A stretch of DNA of 64,000 bases from Spongospora subterranea f. sp. subterranea (lineage: Eukaryota; Endomyxa: Phytomyxea; Phytomyxea; Plasmodiophorida): positions 1-64,000 of the forward strand of contig JAUGWO010000080.1 of assembly GCA_049724395.1 (NCBI GenBank). The letters are read 5' to 3'. Position numbers and translations under genes: made by a program. The notes beneath the pieces are model-generated. The model searched no databases. It was not told where the DNA came from and saw only the letters and a program-made list of their open reading frames with translations. Of this stretch, positions 1-12,000 are shown piece after piece; the stretch's first letter is position 1, and every line of letters starts with the position of its first letter.

Positions 1-23
1 GTCAGGATGGGGATTTGTCGCAG

Positions 24-965
24 TCACCAAATCGCCCAAGTTTTGTGTGAAAGAGGTGCTGACCCGCACTTAGCGGATAATGATGGGAACACCCCCTTGC
101 ATTTCGATATGCCTGGGTTTCTGTAAATTGCTCAATCTTCATCAAATATTTAAACATGATTTGAATTGCTCACAGGACAGACGAATTCATTATTTCGACC
201 ATCAAAAACATGGATGTCAACCACCACAACAGTGATGGACACACTCTTCTCCATAAAGCGGTTATATGTAATCGGTTGGTCGTAATTCGTATTTGACAAT
301 GATCATCATCTCAATAAAAACCATTTTTAGGGAAAACGTTATCAAGGATCTATTGGATAGAGGCGCCAATCCCAAGGCTCTTGACATTTTAAAAAATACT
401 GTTCTGCACCTTGCGGTAGAGCATAACCTGTACACTGATGGAGTTTCGATATTTTGTCAAATCATCTGATTAATATCTCACAGAAGTAAGCAGATCATAA
501 TCGATATTATTAACGCAAAGGCTCTTCGTCAAGTGAGGCAGAATAACCTGAAGAGACGGTTTGGCACTTGGGGGATCGCTGAAATGCCTGTCCATGTTCA
601 CACCTATGTTTATAATCATCGAAATCGCTAATTGATTCTCACAGGAATCCGCAAGACATTTCCTTTGGAACCTGGGACCAACAACTACTCAACATTCAAA
701 ACTGGTGTGGCAAAACTGCCCTACATTTTTCAGTTTCGCAACAGCGGTTGGGCAAAATAGGCCTGATCAACCACCTTTGATTGATTGACTAATCTGACTA
801 AATTTCAGGGTCGATCTGGTTCGGGTTCTTTTAAAAAATGGCGCCTCCCGCACCTTCAAGGCTTTTGGCTCGACAGCGCTGGAGTTGGCTATGAGAAAGA
901 AGAGGGAATTGTGTACTCCAATCGCCGCCAAAATTGTTGACCTTCTTCGAAAACGGTGGCGTTGA
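24..965 (+). CDS. Ankyrin-repeat gene A, 3' part (5' end outside window)
   Basis: Exons read at 24-122, 176-274, 331-429, 484-589, 645-746 and 809-965, with stop TGA at 963-965. The introns are 53-62 bp and end in CAG or TAG. The exons give ankyrin signatures such as LLDRGANP, DGHTLLHKAV, NTVLHLAVEHN and GSTALELAM, so this is a protein-interaction scaffold of unknown partner. Apart from exon 484-589, each internal exon starts and ends in phase 2, and three are exactly 99 nt (33 codons, one ankyrin repeat). Exon 484-589 is one nucleotide out of phase, so either its donor is misplaced or the copy is damaged. After the stop, 1076-1155 still reads ankyrin-like (GDQTIHYLAAIAH), which may be a further exon or a relic. 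The whole unit is a diverged duplicate of 5891-7450. Confidence 0.6.
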
Positions 966-2948
966 ACTCGCAATGTATAAAACTGCTGCTTCTTTAGGGA
1001 GATTTCACTCGGTCCATCTTAAAAACACATTAGATTTCGGTTTGTCGTCAAACACCATTGACCATTCCGTGAAAGAACGCGATCATTTTGGAGATCAGAC
1101 CATTCATTATCTCGCCGCCATTGCTCATCAAGCAGTGCCTCGGACCAAACACTGATCATAACCCAACCGAAATTGACTACCAATTCGTGTAAAAAGGTTG
1201 CCAGCGGTTTTGATCTGTCATGATACGGTCCAGACGTAATTACCTAATATTGCCCAATTCGGATCACGTTGATCATCAGCATCGCACATAGTCTTTCGGC
1301 CACTTTCTGGAAACATACACTTCTCTCAAATCAACCTCGCTATAATCTTTTTGGTGGAAAAGCGCAAACCTTTGTCTTGATTCACTAACACGATGCGCTA
1401 TAAGGACTATATGAGAACACTTTATTCACATACATGTTTGGGACATGGATGGGAAAGAAAGCCTGGACCAAGCGATGCAACAGCACAAAACAATCAACAT
1501 AGGAAGGACGAATTGACTAATCTAAAGCAACAGAGACTGGAGATGAAGTACAACATGATCCGTTATCGTCATCGTTCAAACTACAATTGAAGAAGTCCGA
1601 AACCCAAAATCGAGACCAATATATGAAACGAAGCGTCAAAACAATGGATTCGCTGGTTATCCAGACAGGTTACCTTACATGAAGCGATAACCAAACCTGT
1701 GAGAAAGGCAGCTGTAGTCAGCCGGAACTACACTACATTACCTTAATCAGTGTTTAATGTGTATACGAATATAGTGTGATAGACACAACCGGTACATAGG
1801 GTGTGGTGGATTTCAAGGGAAACTCATTTACAAACTGAGCGGGCGAATCAGTTCGGCAGGTCAGTGAATCAACGTGACAAGAACTGTGTTTTTCTATAGG
1901 CTCGTAAAGCAATGATTAAATGTGGTCTATCTGGCTTTGGATTTGAACTGCCAATCTCACACCACCACTGGTACCATTGGGACAGAATGATGAGCAACGT
2001 ATAGCGAAGGTCCTTATCACAATCACATGAGTTCATCTGCCCAGAGGGCGCACCAAACTTGCCAATGCCGCAGAGAGGTCACCGCTCCTTTGGCCCCAGG
2101 GTGGAGAATGGGTACTACAGACCCAACACAATTGTGTTACAAAGCATAAACTCAATACAAAAATAGGCTTCCAGGCAATCAACATTTGTATATCAAGGAT
2201 GTTCCGAGTTACGTTTGCTTCCATCAAGTCCTACACACTGTCGGCGGATTGTTGATTAAATGGAGTAATCTAAACCCTCAAGTAGTAGAAATAATTCCCT
2301 TGGGTTTGACTGAAAAATATAACCAAATTAAATTTCCAACTTAATTGCCATCCCTGAATTTTTGTAGCGATCTCGTAGCTTCAACAACTTTACTCTCAGG
2401 CTGATCTAGTGTCCAGTTGATATTTGAAACCTGTCTGTTACAGTAATCAGTGACAGACGATAGAATTATAGCCCCTCTACTGTATTATATCACAGTCTGG
2501 TGATCTATATCACAATCATTAGAAGTAATTGGTCATTATTGTGATATCATTATGACAGGAACAGGTATTGCAGAGATTGTGATGATCATGATGATAGTGA
2601 GGTCGGGGGTCTCAATGATTGTCCAAACATCACAAGATGTCTTACATACTGCATTGAAAACGGGTCCATATCGAGTAATTATGTTGAGTTATGCTGTAAA
2701 TGACTAATCGGATTATCTAGAGATGAAATAGCTGAGAAATTGGCTTATGAGATTGAGGAGGAGTTCATTAATCGCCCCTATACAATTCCACTCAGCTATG
2801 ATATGTGGGGATATTGGAACGGAATGGTTTGAACATTATAGGGGGACTGATACAATATTACACTAATCAAAAACATCACAGGGTAGTTCATTGACGCTTC
2901 GCACCACAACTATTAATATGGCACTTTATTACAACCGGTAAACTAAAG
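966..2948. other. Spacer: duplicated tail of gene A, then unassigned sequence
   Basis: Up to about 1395 this matches the region downstream of gene B (about 6930-7450) with indels. From 1395 to 2640 I see no recognisable gene; the ORF at 1393-1590 matches nothing I know. Around 2450-2620 the DNA is rich in short ATGAT and ATCAC words. At 2719 a TCTAG acceptor-like site precedes an open stretch to about 2831 (EEFINRPYTIPLSYDMWG) that could be an early exon of gene B. I could not fix a start codon for it. Confidence 0.35.
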
Positions 2949-5900
2949 GTGACAAAGGCTCTGTTTTCAAGGTCTTTGAACGTCAATAGGGAAAATGTCG
3001 CCAACATTATAATAGACAGAGGGGCCAATCTATTGTTAACGGATCAATATGGGAATACTCCATTGCACATCGCCGCTTTTCGGGGCCTGTATTATATTCC
3101 TCATCACATGGTATCACATCTTATCTCAAACGTTTATAGAAATATCGCCGTCATCAAGATCTTGGACAAGATCAAAATGTTGAAACCACAAGTTATTGAT
3201 ATCAAGAACTCGGCTGGTGATATCCCACTCCACATGGCAGTTCGTTATAATCGGTTGGTCGTATACACTGTTTGAATTTGATCTCCTGTCAATGATTTCT
3301 ACCGGTTTATAGGAAGTTTGATGGTCAAGAGTCTGTTGGACAGAGGCGCCGATCCCATGATTGCTGACAGATATGGGAATACGCCATTGCACCTTGCAGT
3401 AAAGAATAACCTGTAAACTGCTCTAATCTGTTTATTTGTATATAGAACACATCTGATTGAGATCTCACAGGAGTGAAGAGATCATTATAAATATAATTGA
3501 TGCGGCGAGGCGAAAAAAAACGGTCGATATTCTGGATCAGAATGGGATAACGGAACCTTCTGTGGGTTCAAGTGGCAGAATAACTCATAATGACCTGTAT
3601 AGTGTTAACCGGTCTGTCGAAATCATTGAAGTCGCTGATTTGATCTCACAGGAGTCCATGTGCCCATCAAGGGGCGACATCGGATATAATCAATATCAGG
3701 AACGATTTTGGGGAAACTGCTCTCTTTCAGGCACTTATTGGTAATAGGTTGGTCAAGATCTACTGTTTACTTCTTATTTGCGCCATCAAATTTGAGTTTC
3801 CGTTTTCCCCAGTTTTCAAATCGTCCGAATTCTGTTGGACAAAGGGGCCGATCCATCTATAACGGACAATGATGGGAACACTCCATTTCACATTAAATGC
3901 CACCTGCATTGTATATCGCCCACATTCTCACCAAATATCAAAGTTGGTACTAATGTGCTCACAGGACAGACGAAATCATTCTCTCATGCATACAACATAT
4001 GAATGTCAACCACCGGAACAACAATGGGTCCACACTGCTCCATACGGCTGTAAAGTATGAACGGTTGGTCGTAAATTTGTTCTTTGACACAGTTCAGCGC
4101 CTCAGAAAACTGGTTATTCAGAGGAGTTGTGGTCAAGAATCTGTTGGAAGATCCCTCTATAACGGATAATGATGGGAACACCCCATTTCATCAATATGCC
4201 ATCTGGACAACCGCACCAAATCTCCTCAATCATCAAAGGATAATGATCACAGGACACTCATTCTCTCATGCATTCACCACCGGAACAACAATATGCTGCT
4301 CCATCTGCATTGTGACACAAATGCACCAAAACAGGTATTCAGGGGAGTTGTGGTCAAGGATCTCGTGACAGACATAGGGGCCGATCCCTCTATGAACGGA
4401 TAATGATGGGAACACCCCATTTCATATCAATATGCCATCTGCAGTGTAAACCGCACCAAATCTCATCAATAATCAATGTTTTTACTAATGTGCTCACAGG
4501 ACAGACGAAATCATTCTCTCATGCATACAACATATGAATATCAACGACCGGAACAACAATGGGGCAACACTCCTCCACACTGCTATAAAATGTAAACGGT
4601 TGGTCGTAATTTTGTTCCTTGACACAGATCAGCGCCACAAGAAAACTGGTAATTTAGGGAGGTTTTGGTGAAGGATCTGTTGGATAGAGGGGCCAATCCC
4701 ATTATTGCTGATCACCAAGGCCTTACAGCACTGCACCTCGCAATTGTTCATGGCCTGTATACTGAACTGATTTTCAATATACCATGAATTCTGATTGAAT
4801 TTTCACAGAAGTCAGCAGATCATCATTCATATCATTCATGCGGGGAGGCCAAAACCATCTCACCTTCTGCTCCAAAGTGGCATGACGGAACGCCTCTATA
4901 TGAGTTTAATTCACAAATTGATTCCTGGCCTGTATATTGCTTCAAGTCAATCCAGCACATTTAAGTGGCTAATTTGATCTCACAGTAACAAAGACCTCGT
5001 TATTGAAGTACTTAATCTGTCATGCGATGGAATAATCAATCTGCGGGCCCACTACGGGCGAACTGCTCTTTTTGTGGCAGCTTCGCGTAGGTTGGTCAAA
5101 AATACTGTCTAGACTCATCTCTTTCAGCTTTTTCTTATTAACAGTGCTGGTATCGCCCAAATTCTGTTGGAGAATAATGCCGATCCAACCATAACGGATA
5201 TGTATGACCGAGGGCCATTTCACCACACATACGTGTAAATTGATGAAATCTTACAAAATTTTCAAATATTCCCTGAGTTGAACACAGGTCCGACGAAATC
5301 TTCATCTCAATGATACAGAACGTTGATGTCAATCACCGGTACATTGATGGGTCCACAATTCTCCATGTTGCCATTAGGCTTTGTCGGTTGGTCGTGATTT
5401 GTGTTGGACACTGAGCAGCCCGTCAATACAACTGATATGTTAGGGAAGTGGTGGTCAAGTATCTGCTGGATAAAGGCGCCAATCCTACTATTGCTGATAA
5501 TTCTGGAAATACAGCACTACATGGGGCAGTATTTAGTGACGTGTATGCTGTTCAATGTGCTAACCTTTCTGGTTTTCATTAAATTCTCACAGAAATGAGC
5601 AGATACTCGTTCATATACTTGATGCGGCGCGGCCCAAGGCGGTCGATAATCTGGGCCAGAATGGAATTGTTCAAAATTCTGGGTGTGGTCATGATGATCG
5701 GTATGTGCTGAATTGTGGATCTAGAACATTCAAGTTACTGATTTCAACTCACAGACAGATTGGCGCGTGCGAAATACTCAATCTGAGGAACCATCAGGGT
5801 GAAACTGCTCTCTTATTAGCGTTTCGTTTTTCGCGGTTGGCAAAGTTTACTTTTTGGATGTGAACCGTTAATAGTGGGGTTTTGTAGCAGCCATAATCTC

Positions 5901-6929
5901 GCCCAAGTTTTGATTGAAAGAGGTGCTGACCCGCACTTAGCTGATAATGATGGGAACACACCCTTGCATTTCATATGCCTGGGTTCCTGTAAATTGCTCA
6001 ATCTTCATCAAATATTCAAACATGATTGGAATTGCTCACAGGACAGACGAATTCATTATTTCGACCTTAAAAAACATGGATATCAACTACCGCCACAGAC
6101 AAGCAAACACTTATCTCCATCAAGCTGCTATATATCATAGGTTGGTCGTAATTCGTATTTGACACTGAATCATAATCTCAATAAAAATCGTTTGTTAGGG
6201 AAAACGTTATCAAGGATTTGTTGGATAGAGGCGCCAATCCCAAGGCTCTTAACTATTTGAAATATACAGTTCTGCACCTCGCAGTAAAGCATAACCTGTA
6301 CACTGATCGAGTTTCCATACATGGTCAAATGATCTGATTTATATCTCACAGAAGTGAGCAGATCGTAATCGATATAATTGAAGCAACGCCTCTCCGTCAG
6401 TGTGGTCACGCATTGGTTACTCGCAGCGAGCGTCTGGCGACTGGCAAAAAGCCTAAGGTCGGCAACCCATGAGCTGGGTTCTCGTTTCACTCGACGGTTT
6501 GGGTTCTTGGGTGAATTGCTGAGTCTTTGTGGCCTGTCCATGTTCACACATATGTCTGAATCATCGAAATCGCTGAATTAATCTCACAGGAAACGGCAAG
6601 ACATTTTCTGTGAAACGTGGGACACACAACTACTCAATATGCAAAACTGGTTTGGCAAAACTGCCCTACATTTCGCAGTTTCAAAACAGCGGTTGGGCAA
6701 ATTACGCCTGATCAACCACCTTTGATTTGATTGACTAATCTGACTGAGTTGCAGGGTCGATCTGGTTCGGGTTCTTTTGAAAAAAGGCGCCTGCCGCCGC
6801 ATCCAAACGGATTTTGGCTCGACAGCGCTGAAGTTGGCTATGGAAAAGAAGAGGAAAGACAATACACCAATCGCCGCCACAATTGTCGAACTTCTGCAAA
6901 GCAAAACTGTGATCAACAAGTTGCCTTGA
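2949..6929 (+). CDS. Ankyrin-repeat gene B, about 24 short exons
   Basis: Well-supported exons are 2949-3088, 3140-3253, 3317-3412, 3471-3596, 3652-3747, 3813-3905, 3965-4063, 4500-4598, 4658-4756, 4809-4931, 4986-5090, 5145-5234, 5288-5386, 5444-5542, 5593-5700, 5755-5835, 6042-6140, 6199-6297, 6590-6691 and 6755-6929 (stop at 6927-6929). The lengths are multiples of three (the terminal exons aside), with every junction in phase 2, and many exons are 99 nt. Motifs include YGNTPLHIAAFRG, LLDRGADPMIADRYGNTPLH, GETALFQALIGN and FGKTALHFAVSKQ. The product is an intracellular ankyrin scaffold with no other domain seen. Weak places: 4122-4490 is a decayed repeat of the preceding exon pair, exon 5891-5988 is one nt short, and exon 6352-6535 reads into a stop. 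Either alternative splicing or partial decay would fit. The 5' start is not established. Confidence 0.65.
3906..3964 (+). other. Candidate GC-AG intron in ankyrin gene B
   Basis: The exon starting at 3813 keeps phase 2 only if it ends at 3905, giving an intron that begins GCATTG and ends CACAG at 3964. Sibling introns have GTAAAT or GTATAG at the same place after the same CCT. The nearest GT, at 3911, would put the exon out of phase. Confidence 0.5.
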
Positions 6930-7450
6930 ACGGCATTATATAAAAACTGTTGCTCTTTAGGCAGATTTCACTTGGTCCACGTTGGAACACAGTAGATTTC
7001 GGTTTGTCCCTAAACACAGTTTTCGTGATGCGAAAGGGAAAACAGTGCAAAGGTGGATCATGCCGTGAATGAACGGGATCACCTTGGAGATCAGAAACCA
7101 TTCATTATCTCGCCGCCATTGCTCATCAAACATGTTGCCAGGACCAAACACTGATCATAACCCAACCGAAATTGACTTCCAAGTTGTGTAAAGAGGTCGT
7201 CAGCGGCTTCGGTCTGTCATGATACGGTCAAAACGAAATTGCCCAATTCAAATCACGTTGATCATCAGAATCGCACATAAGACCGCAAGCCTCAAACTTC
7301 AGCAGTTCGGCAATTTTCTGGAAACTGACACCTTCTCAAATCAACATCGGTATAATTTTTACTATCAGAGACCCTTCCGAATCGCCATGCAGTGGTATAT
7401 GTGGTACAGCGCAAACCATTTCTTGATTGACTCAAAACAATGCCTTCAGT
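5868..7450. repeat. Segmental duplication, second copy of 1-1395
   Basis: The order and sequence of exons, introns and downstream DNA match 1-1395, by eye at about 85 percent or somewhat better, so the duplication covered the gene end and its 3' flank. This copy has extra sequence in exon 6352-6535 and near 7280-7320. The copies lie in direct orientation about 5.9 kb apart, which fits unequal exchange or tandem gene duplication. Confidence 0.85.
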
Positions 7451-8821
7451 GAATTGACGCTCGATGAGTAATAAATTTGGTGGGAATATGATCTCACATT
7501 CACAGTTTCATTGTTTCAGGAGGCGCATCCAAGTTGACCAATCATAATTGCTGGGTTATACCTGATTCAAAAATACGATGCCATCTGTGGAAAACACCCA
7601 CTTTTTCCCTATCAACTAAATTCTTCAGTTTACTGGTTTTTCTCTGGTGCCGCAGAATTTTGCTCAATTTGAAATGGAGGTCTCATTAATGCTGGTAAAC
7701 TCTGAGTATCAGAACAATTACTTCTTCCCATCTTCGAGTAGTTTAATCTACCTGAAGAATAGTTCAATTTTGCTTGGGATTAATCTTCTTCGAGTTGAAT
7801 TTTAGCTTTGTCAGAAGCGTCATCACGTTCCACCAACGCATTCATTGACCATTGCATTTGTGGCGCCAAACAATCCAAAGATTTTCGAGAACGCGGAGCT
7901 GGCTGTGGGAACAAATCACGCGTACTAGGATTGACCAGAATCTGGGATGAAGACATGTCTAATAAATGAGAATCAAACTGAATAATACTGTAAATGATAT
8001 ATTTTCGAGAAAGGCTAAACAGATATGGTTACGCAACACCGCTGGCAACTAACTTTTTTTGCTGCGCGACCTGAAACGATTCATAACCTCATCATTGAAA
8101 CGATCCGCGATAAGGTTGCAATACTACCTGCTTTTCTAGCTGTTCCCACAGATCGTCGTGTTTCTTGGTCGAATCAGCAAGTGCAGCCGTTTCTTCGGTG
8201 TACTGCAAAAGCGCACCGTTTAACGACCTCAAACTACATTGCTTTTCCAGATACCTTTTTAGACCGAGCGTCGAACAGTTCCGAATCCATTTTCATGAAC
8301 ATGCGTATGACATTGAACGTTAAGGAATGCGCAGTTGAATTCCAATGGTTTTTGCCTATTGTGAGCGAGTCAAGACTGACTGATGAAAGGGCATGATAAC
8401 GTGTACAAAGATGCCTTAAATAGCGGTCGAATATCTCGGCTGTGCGACTGAGGTTTCTTTTAAGAAACAAAGGGTCGTACACTAGAACCTGTCGACCGAA
8501 TACTGCACATCCAACCCAGTGTGCATTGTCAAACTATATTACAAGACTTAAGAGTGGATGACAAGGGAACCACGCAACGACGTCTTACATTGATGGGTAT
8601 TAGATACATTTGCCGTTGAGGCGTGAAGTGTGCAGCAATCGTTCCGATGTCGCCTCACGATATGTTTCCCACATACCTGCAGTAATACCGAATCCAGAAC
8701 CGAGATATGGACTGTTCACGATGCAGCGGAATTTGCAGCAAAATCCAAGAATGGATTATATCATCGCTAAGCCACGCTGTCCCAACCAAACGCTCCAAAA
8801 TTATCCTTGAAGTAATACTGT
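7451..8821. other. Unassigned spacer
   Basis: No recognisable gene. The longest open frame is 8025-8396 on + (123 codons) and an overlapping one is at 8234-8482 on -. Neither shows a motif I recognise, and neither has supporting splice structure. The end of the region runs into the 28-bp minisatellite. Confidence 0.3.
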
Positions 8822-11214
8822 ACATTGCATTTCTTGAGTTGGTATTCCTACATTGCATTTCTTGAGTTGGTATTCCCACATTGCATTTTGCATTTCTTGG
8901 GTTGGTACTCCTACATTGCATTTCTTGAGTTGGTATTCCTACATTGCATTTCTTGAGTTGGTATTCCCACATTGCATTTTGCATTTCTTGGGTTGGTACT
9001 CCTACATTGCATTTCTTGAGTTGGTATTCCTACATTGCATTTCTTGAGTTGGTATTCCCACATTGCATTTTGCATTTCTTGGGTTGGTACTCCTACATTG
9101 CATTTCTTGGGTTGGTACTCCTACTTTGCATTTCTTGGGTTGGTACTCCTACATTGCATTTCTTGAGTTGGTACTCCTACATTGCATTTCTTGAGTTGGT
9201 ACTCCAACATTGCATTTCTTGAGTTGGTATTCCTACATTGCATTTCTTGGGTTGGTACTCCTACATTGCATTTCTTGGGTTGGTACTCCTACATTGCATT
9301 TCTTGGGTTGGTACTCCTACATTGCATTTCTTGGGTTGGTACTCCTACATTGCATTTCTTGAGTTGGTACTCCTACATTGCATTTCTTGAGTAATGGTAC
9401 TCCTACATTGCATTTCTTGGGTTGGTACTCCTACATTGCATTTCTTGGGTTGGTACTCCTACATTGCATTTCTTGGGTTGGTACTCCTACATTGCATTTC
9501 TTGGGTTGGTACTCCTACATTGCATTTCTTGGGTTGGTACTCCTACTTGCAGTTGGTACTCCTACTTTGCATTTCTTGGGTTGGTACTCCTACTTTGCAT
9601 TTCTTGGGTTGGTACTCCTACTTTGCATTTCTTGGGTTGGTACTCCTACTTTGCATTTCTTGGGTTGGTACTCCTACATTGCATTTCTTGGGTTGGTACT
9701 CCTACATTGCATTTCTTGGGTTGGTACTCCTACATTGCATTTCTTGGGTTGGTACTCCTACATTGCATTTCTTGAGTTGGTACTCCTACATTGCATTTCT
9801 TGAGTTGGTACTCCTACATTGCATTTCTTGGGTTGGTACTCCTACATTGCATTTCTTGGGTTGGTACTCCTACATTGCATTTCTTGGGTTGGTACTCCTA
9901 CATTGCATTTCTTGAGTTGGTACTCCTACATTGCATTTCTTGAGTTGGTACTCCTACATTTTGCATTTCTTGGGTTGGTACTCCTACTTTGCATTTCTTG
10001 GGTTGGTACTCCTACTTTGCATTTCTTGCATTTCTTGGGTTGGTACTCCTACATTGCATTTCTTGGGTTGGTACTCCTACATTGCATTTCTTGAGTTGGT
10101 ATTCCTACATTGCATTTCTTGGGTTGGTACTCCTACATTGCATTTCTTGGGTTGGTACTCCTACATTGCATTTCTTGGGTTGGTACTCCTACTTTGCATT
10201 TCTTGGGTTGGTACTCCTACATTGCATTTCTTGGGTTGGTACTCCTACATTGCATTTCTTGAGTTGGTATTCCTACATTGCATTTCTTGGGTTGGTACTC
10301 CTACATTGCATTTCTTGGGTTGGTACTCCTACATTGCATTTCTTGAGTTGGTACTCCTACATTGCATTTCTTGAGTTGGTATTCCTACATTGCATTTCTT
10401 GGGTTGGTACTCCTACATTGCATTTCTTGAGTTGGTACTCCTACATTGCATTTCTTGGGTTGGTACTCCTACATTGCATTTCTTGAGTTGGTACTCCTAC
10501 ATTGCATTTCTTGGGTTGGTACTCCTACTTTGCATTTCTTGGGTTGGTACTCCTACTTTGCATTTCTTGGGTTGGTACTCCTACTTTGCATTTCTTGAGT
10601 TGGTACTCCTACTTTGCATTTCTTGGGTTGGTACTCCTACATTGCATTTCTTGGGTTGGTACTCCTACATTGCATTTCTTGAGTTGGTATTCCTACATTG
10701 CATTTCTTGGGTTGGTACTCCTACATTGCATTTCTTGGGTTGGTACTCCTACATTGCATTTCTTGAGTTGGTACTCCTACATTGCATTTCTTGAGTTGGT
10801 ATTCCTACATTGCATTTCTTGAGTTGGTACTCCTACTTTGCATTTCTTGGGTTGGTACTCCTACTTTGCATTTCTTGGGTTGGTACTCCTACTTTGCATT
10901 TCTTGAGTTGGTACTCCTATTTTGCTTTTCTTGGGTTGGTATTCCTACTTTGCATTTCTTGAGTTGGTACTCCTACATTGCATTTCTTGGGTTGGTACTC
11001 CTACTTTGCATTTCTTGGGTTGGTACTCCTACATTGCATTTCTTGGGTTGGTACTCCTACTTTGCATTTCTTGGGTTGGTACTCCTACTTTGCATTTCTT
11101 GGGTTGGTACTCCTACTTTGCATCTCTTGAGTTGGTACTCCTACTTTGCATTTCTTGGGTTGGTACTCCTACTTTGCATTTCTTGGGTTGGTACTCCTAC
11201 ATTGCATTTCTTGG
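8822..11214. repeat. 28-bp minisatellite, about 85 copies
   Basis: The unit reads roughly TTGGGTTGGTACTCC followed by TACATTGCATTTC. Common variants are GGG/GAG before TTGG, TACTCC/TATTCC, and ACATTG/ACTTTG; a few units carry small indels. Variant types cluster in blocks, as expected from local slippage and unequal exchange. Because 28 is not a multiple of three, any frame cycles through all three phases; the GGG units are stop-free in all three + frames, while GAG units contain TGA in one. The long predicted peptides (HFLGWYSYIAFLGL type) are therefore likely artefacts. Confidence 0.97.
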
Positions 11215-11480
11215 CACGAACGGAGGAACCCGCTTTCGCCTATACTGTTTAACCATGAGCGACCTACAGTTGTTTGTGTTACACCTGAGTCGGGTTTTTA
11301 CTAGGGGCGACTTATGAACACGGTGCACCAGTACGACCAGACCGCTGACGTGAAATTGCAACCAATTTCTTTGAGAGATCATCGTGATCGCACGATTCCG
11401 CCGCAGGCTTGCTGCCATCTGATTCGATGAAAGCGAAATAGCTGCCACAAAAATCCAAGACCCTTCACAAAAAGTATCCT

Positions 11481-11693
11481 ATGGGGGTATCTGTCCACGC
11501 GTTCACGACAAGAGGGGTACTCCCGAAATGTGTCTTTTGCCAGCAACTGATTCAACGAGGAGAACGCCGAGTGGCTCATACATTTTTGAGCCATGTCAAA
11601 CTGGGGTACTACAGAACGGACTCTTACCACTGGGAACCCCTTTGCCTAGCGTGGATGTCGGATGAACAAAAGCAAGCGCTTTCTTGCTTATAA
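11481..11693 (+). pseudogene. PARP-type zinc-finger-like module
   Basis: The open frame contains KCVFCQQLIQRGERRVAH and, later, GYYRTDSYHWEPLC. The spacing C-x2-C-x29-H fits the PARP-type zinc finger (C-x2-C-x28-30-H-x2-C), and the C..C..I..GE.R pattern is typical of it. The last step is H-x4-C rather than H-x2-C. No PARP catalytic domain is visible nearby. A second, inverted copy lies at 11840-12000 and has lost the first cysteine. This may be a module of a mobile element or an old gene fragment. Confidence 0.35.
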
Positions 11694-12000
11694 AACATTT
11701 TCCGTTTAATTATGTTGAATTATGTGACAAGTCTTCATCGTAGTTCAAGAGTCGCTGGCCAATTCGAGCGTGTCGACGTCCAATGCTAATGACGCAGTTC
11801 TGATATCGGATACTTCTGCAAAAACGATGATCGCAAGCCTTAACGAGGTTGCCTGTGATAAGAATTCGTCTTGTAGTACCCCAGTTTGTCATTGCTCAAA
11901 CATTTATGAGCGACTCGGCTCTCTCCGCGTTGTATCAATTGATTGCAAAACACACTTTTCAAGAGCACCCCTCTTGTGGCGACCGCGAAGACAGATAATG
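11500..12000. repeat. Imperfect inverted repeat with zinc-finger-like arms
   Basis: The arm at about 11504-11640 is the reverse complement of about 11860-11995 at roughly 75-80 percent identity by eye. The spacer is about 220 bp. Each arm can encode the same CQQLIQRGE / CNQLIQRGE motif on opposite strands. Confidence 0.7.

Noticed and set aside
8853-11317. Many overlapping + open frames of 60-170 codons (HFLGWYSYIAFLGL type) as genes
   Set aside because: They are translations of a 28-bp satellite in rotating frames; there is no start context, codon bias or splice evidence, and chance openness of the unit is not rare.
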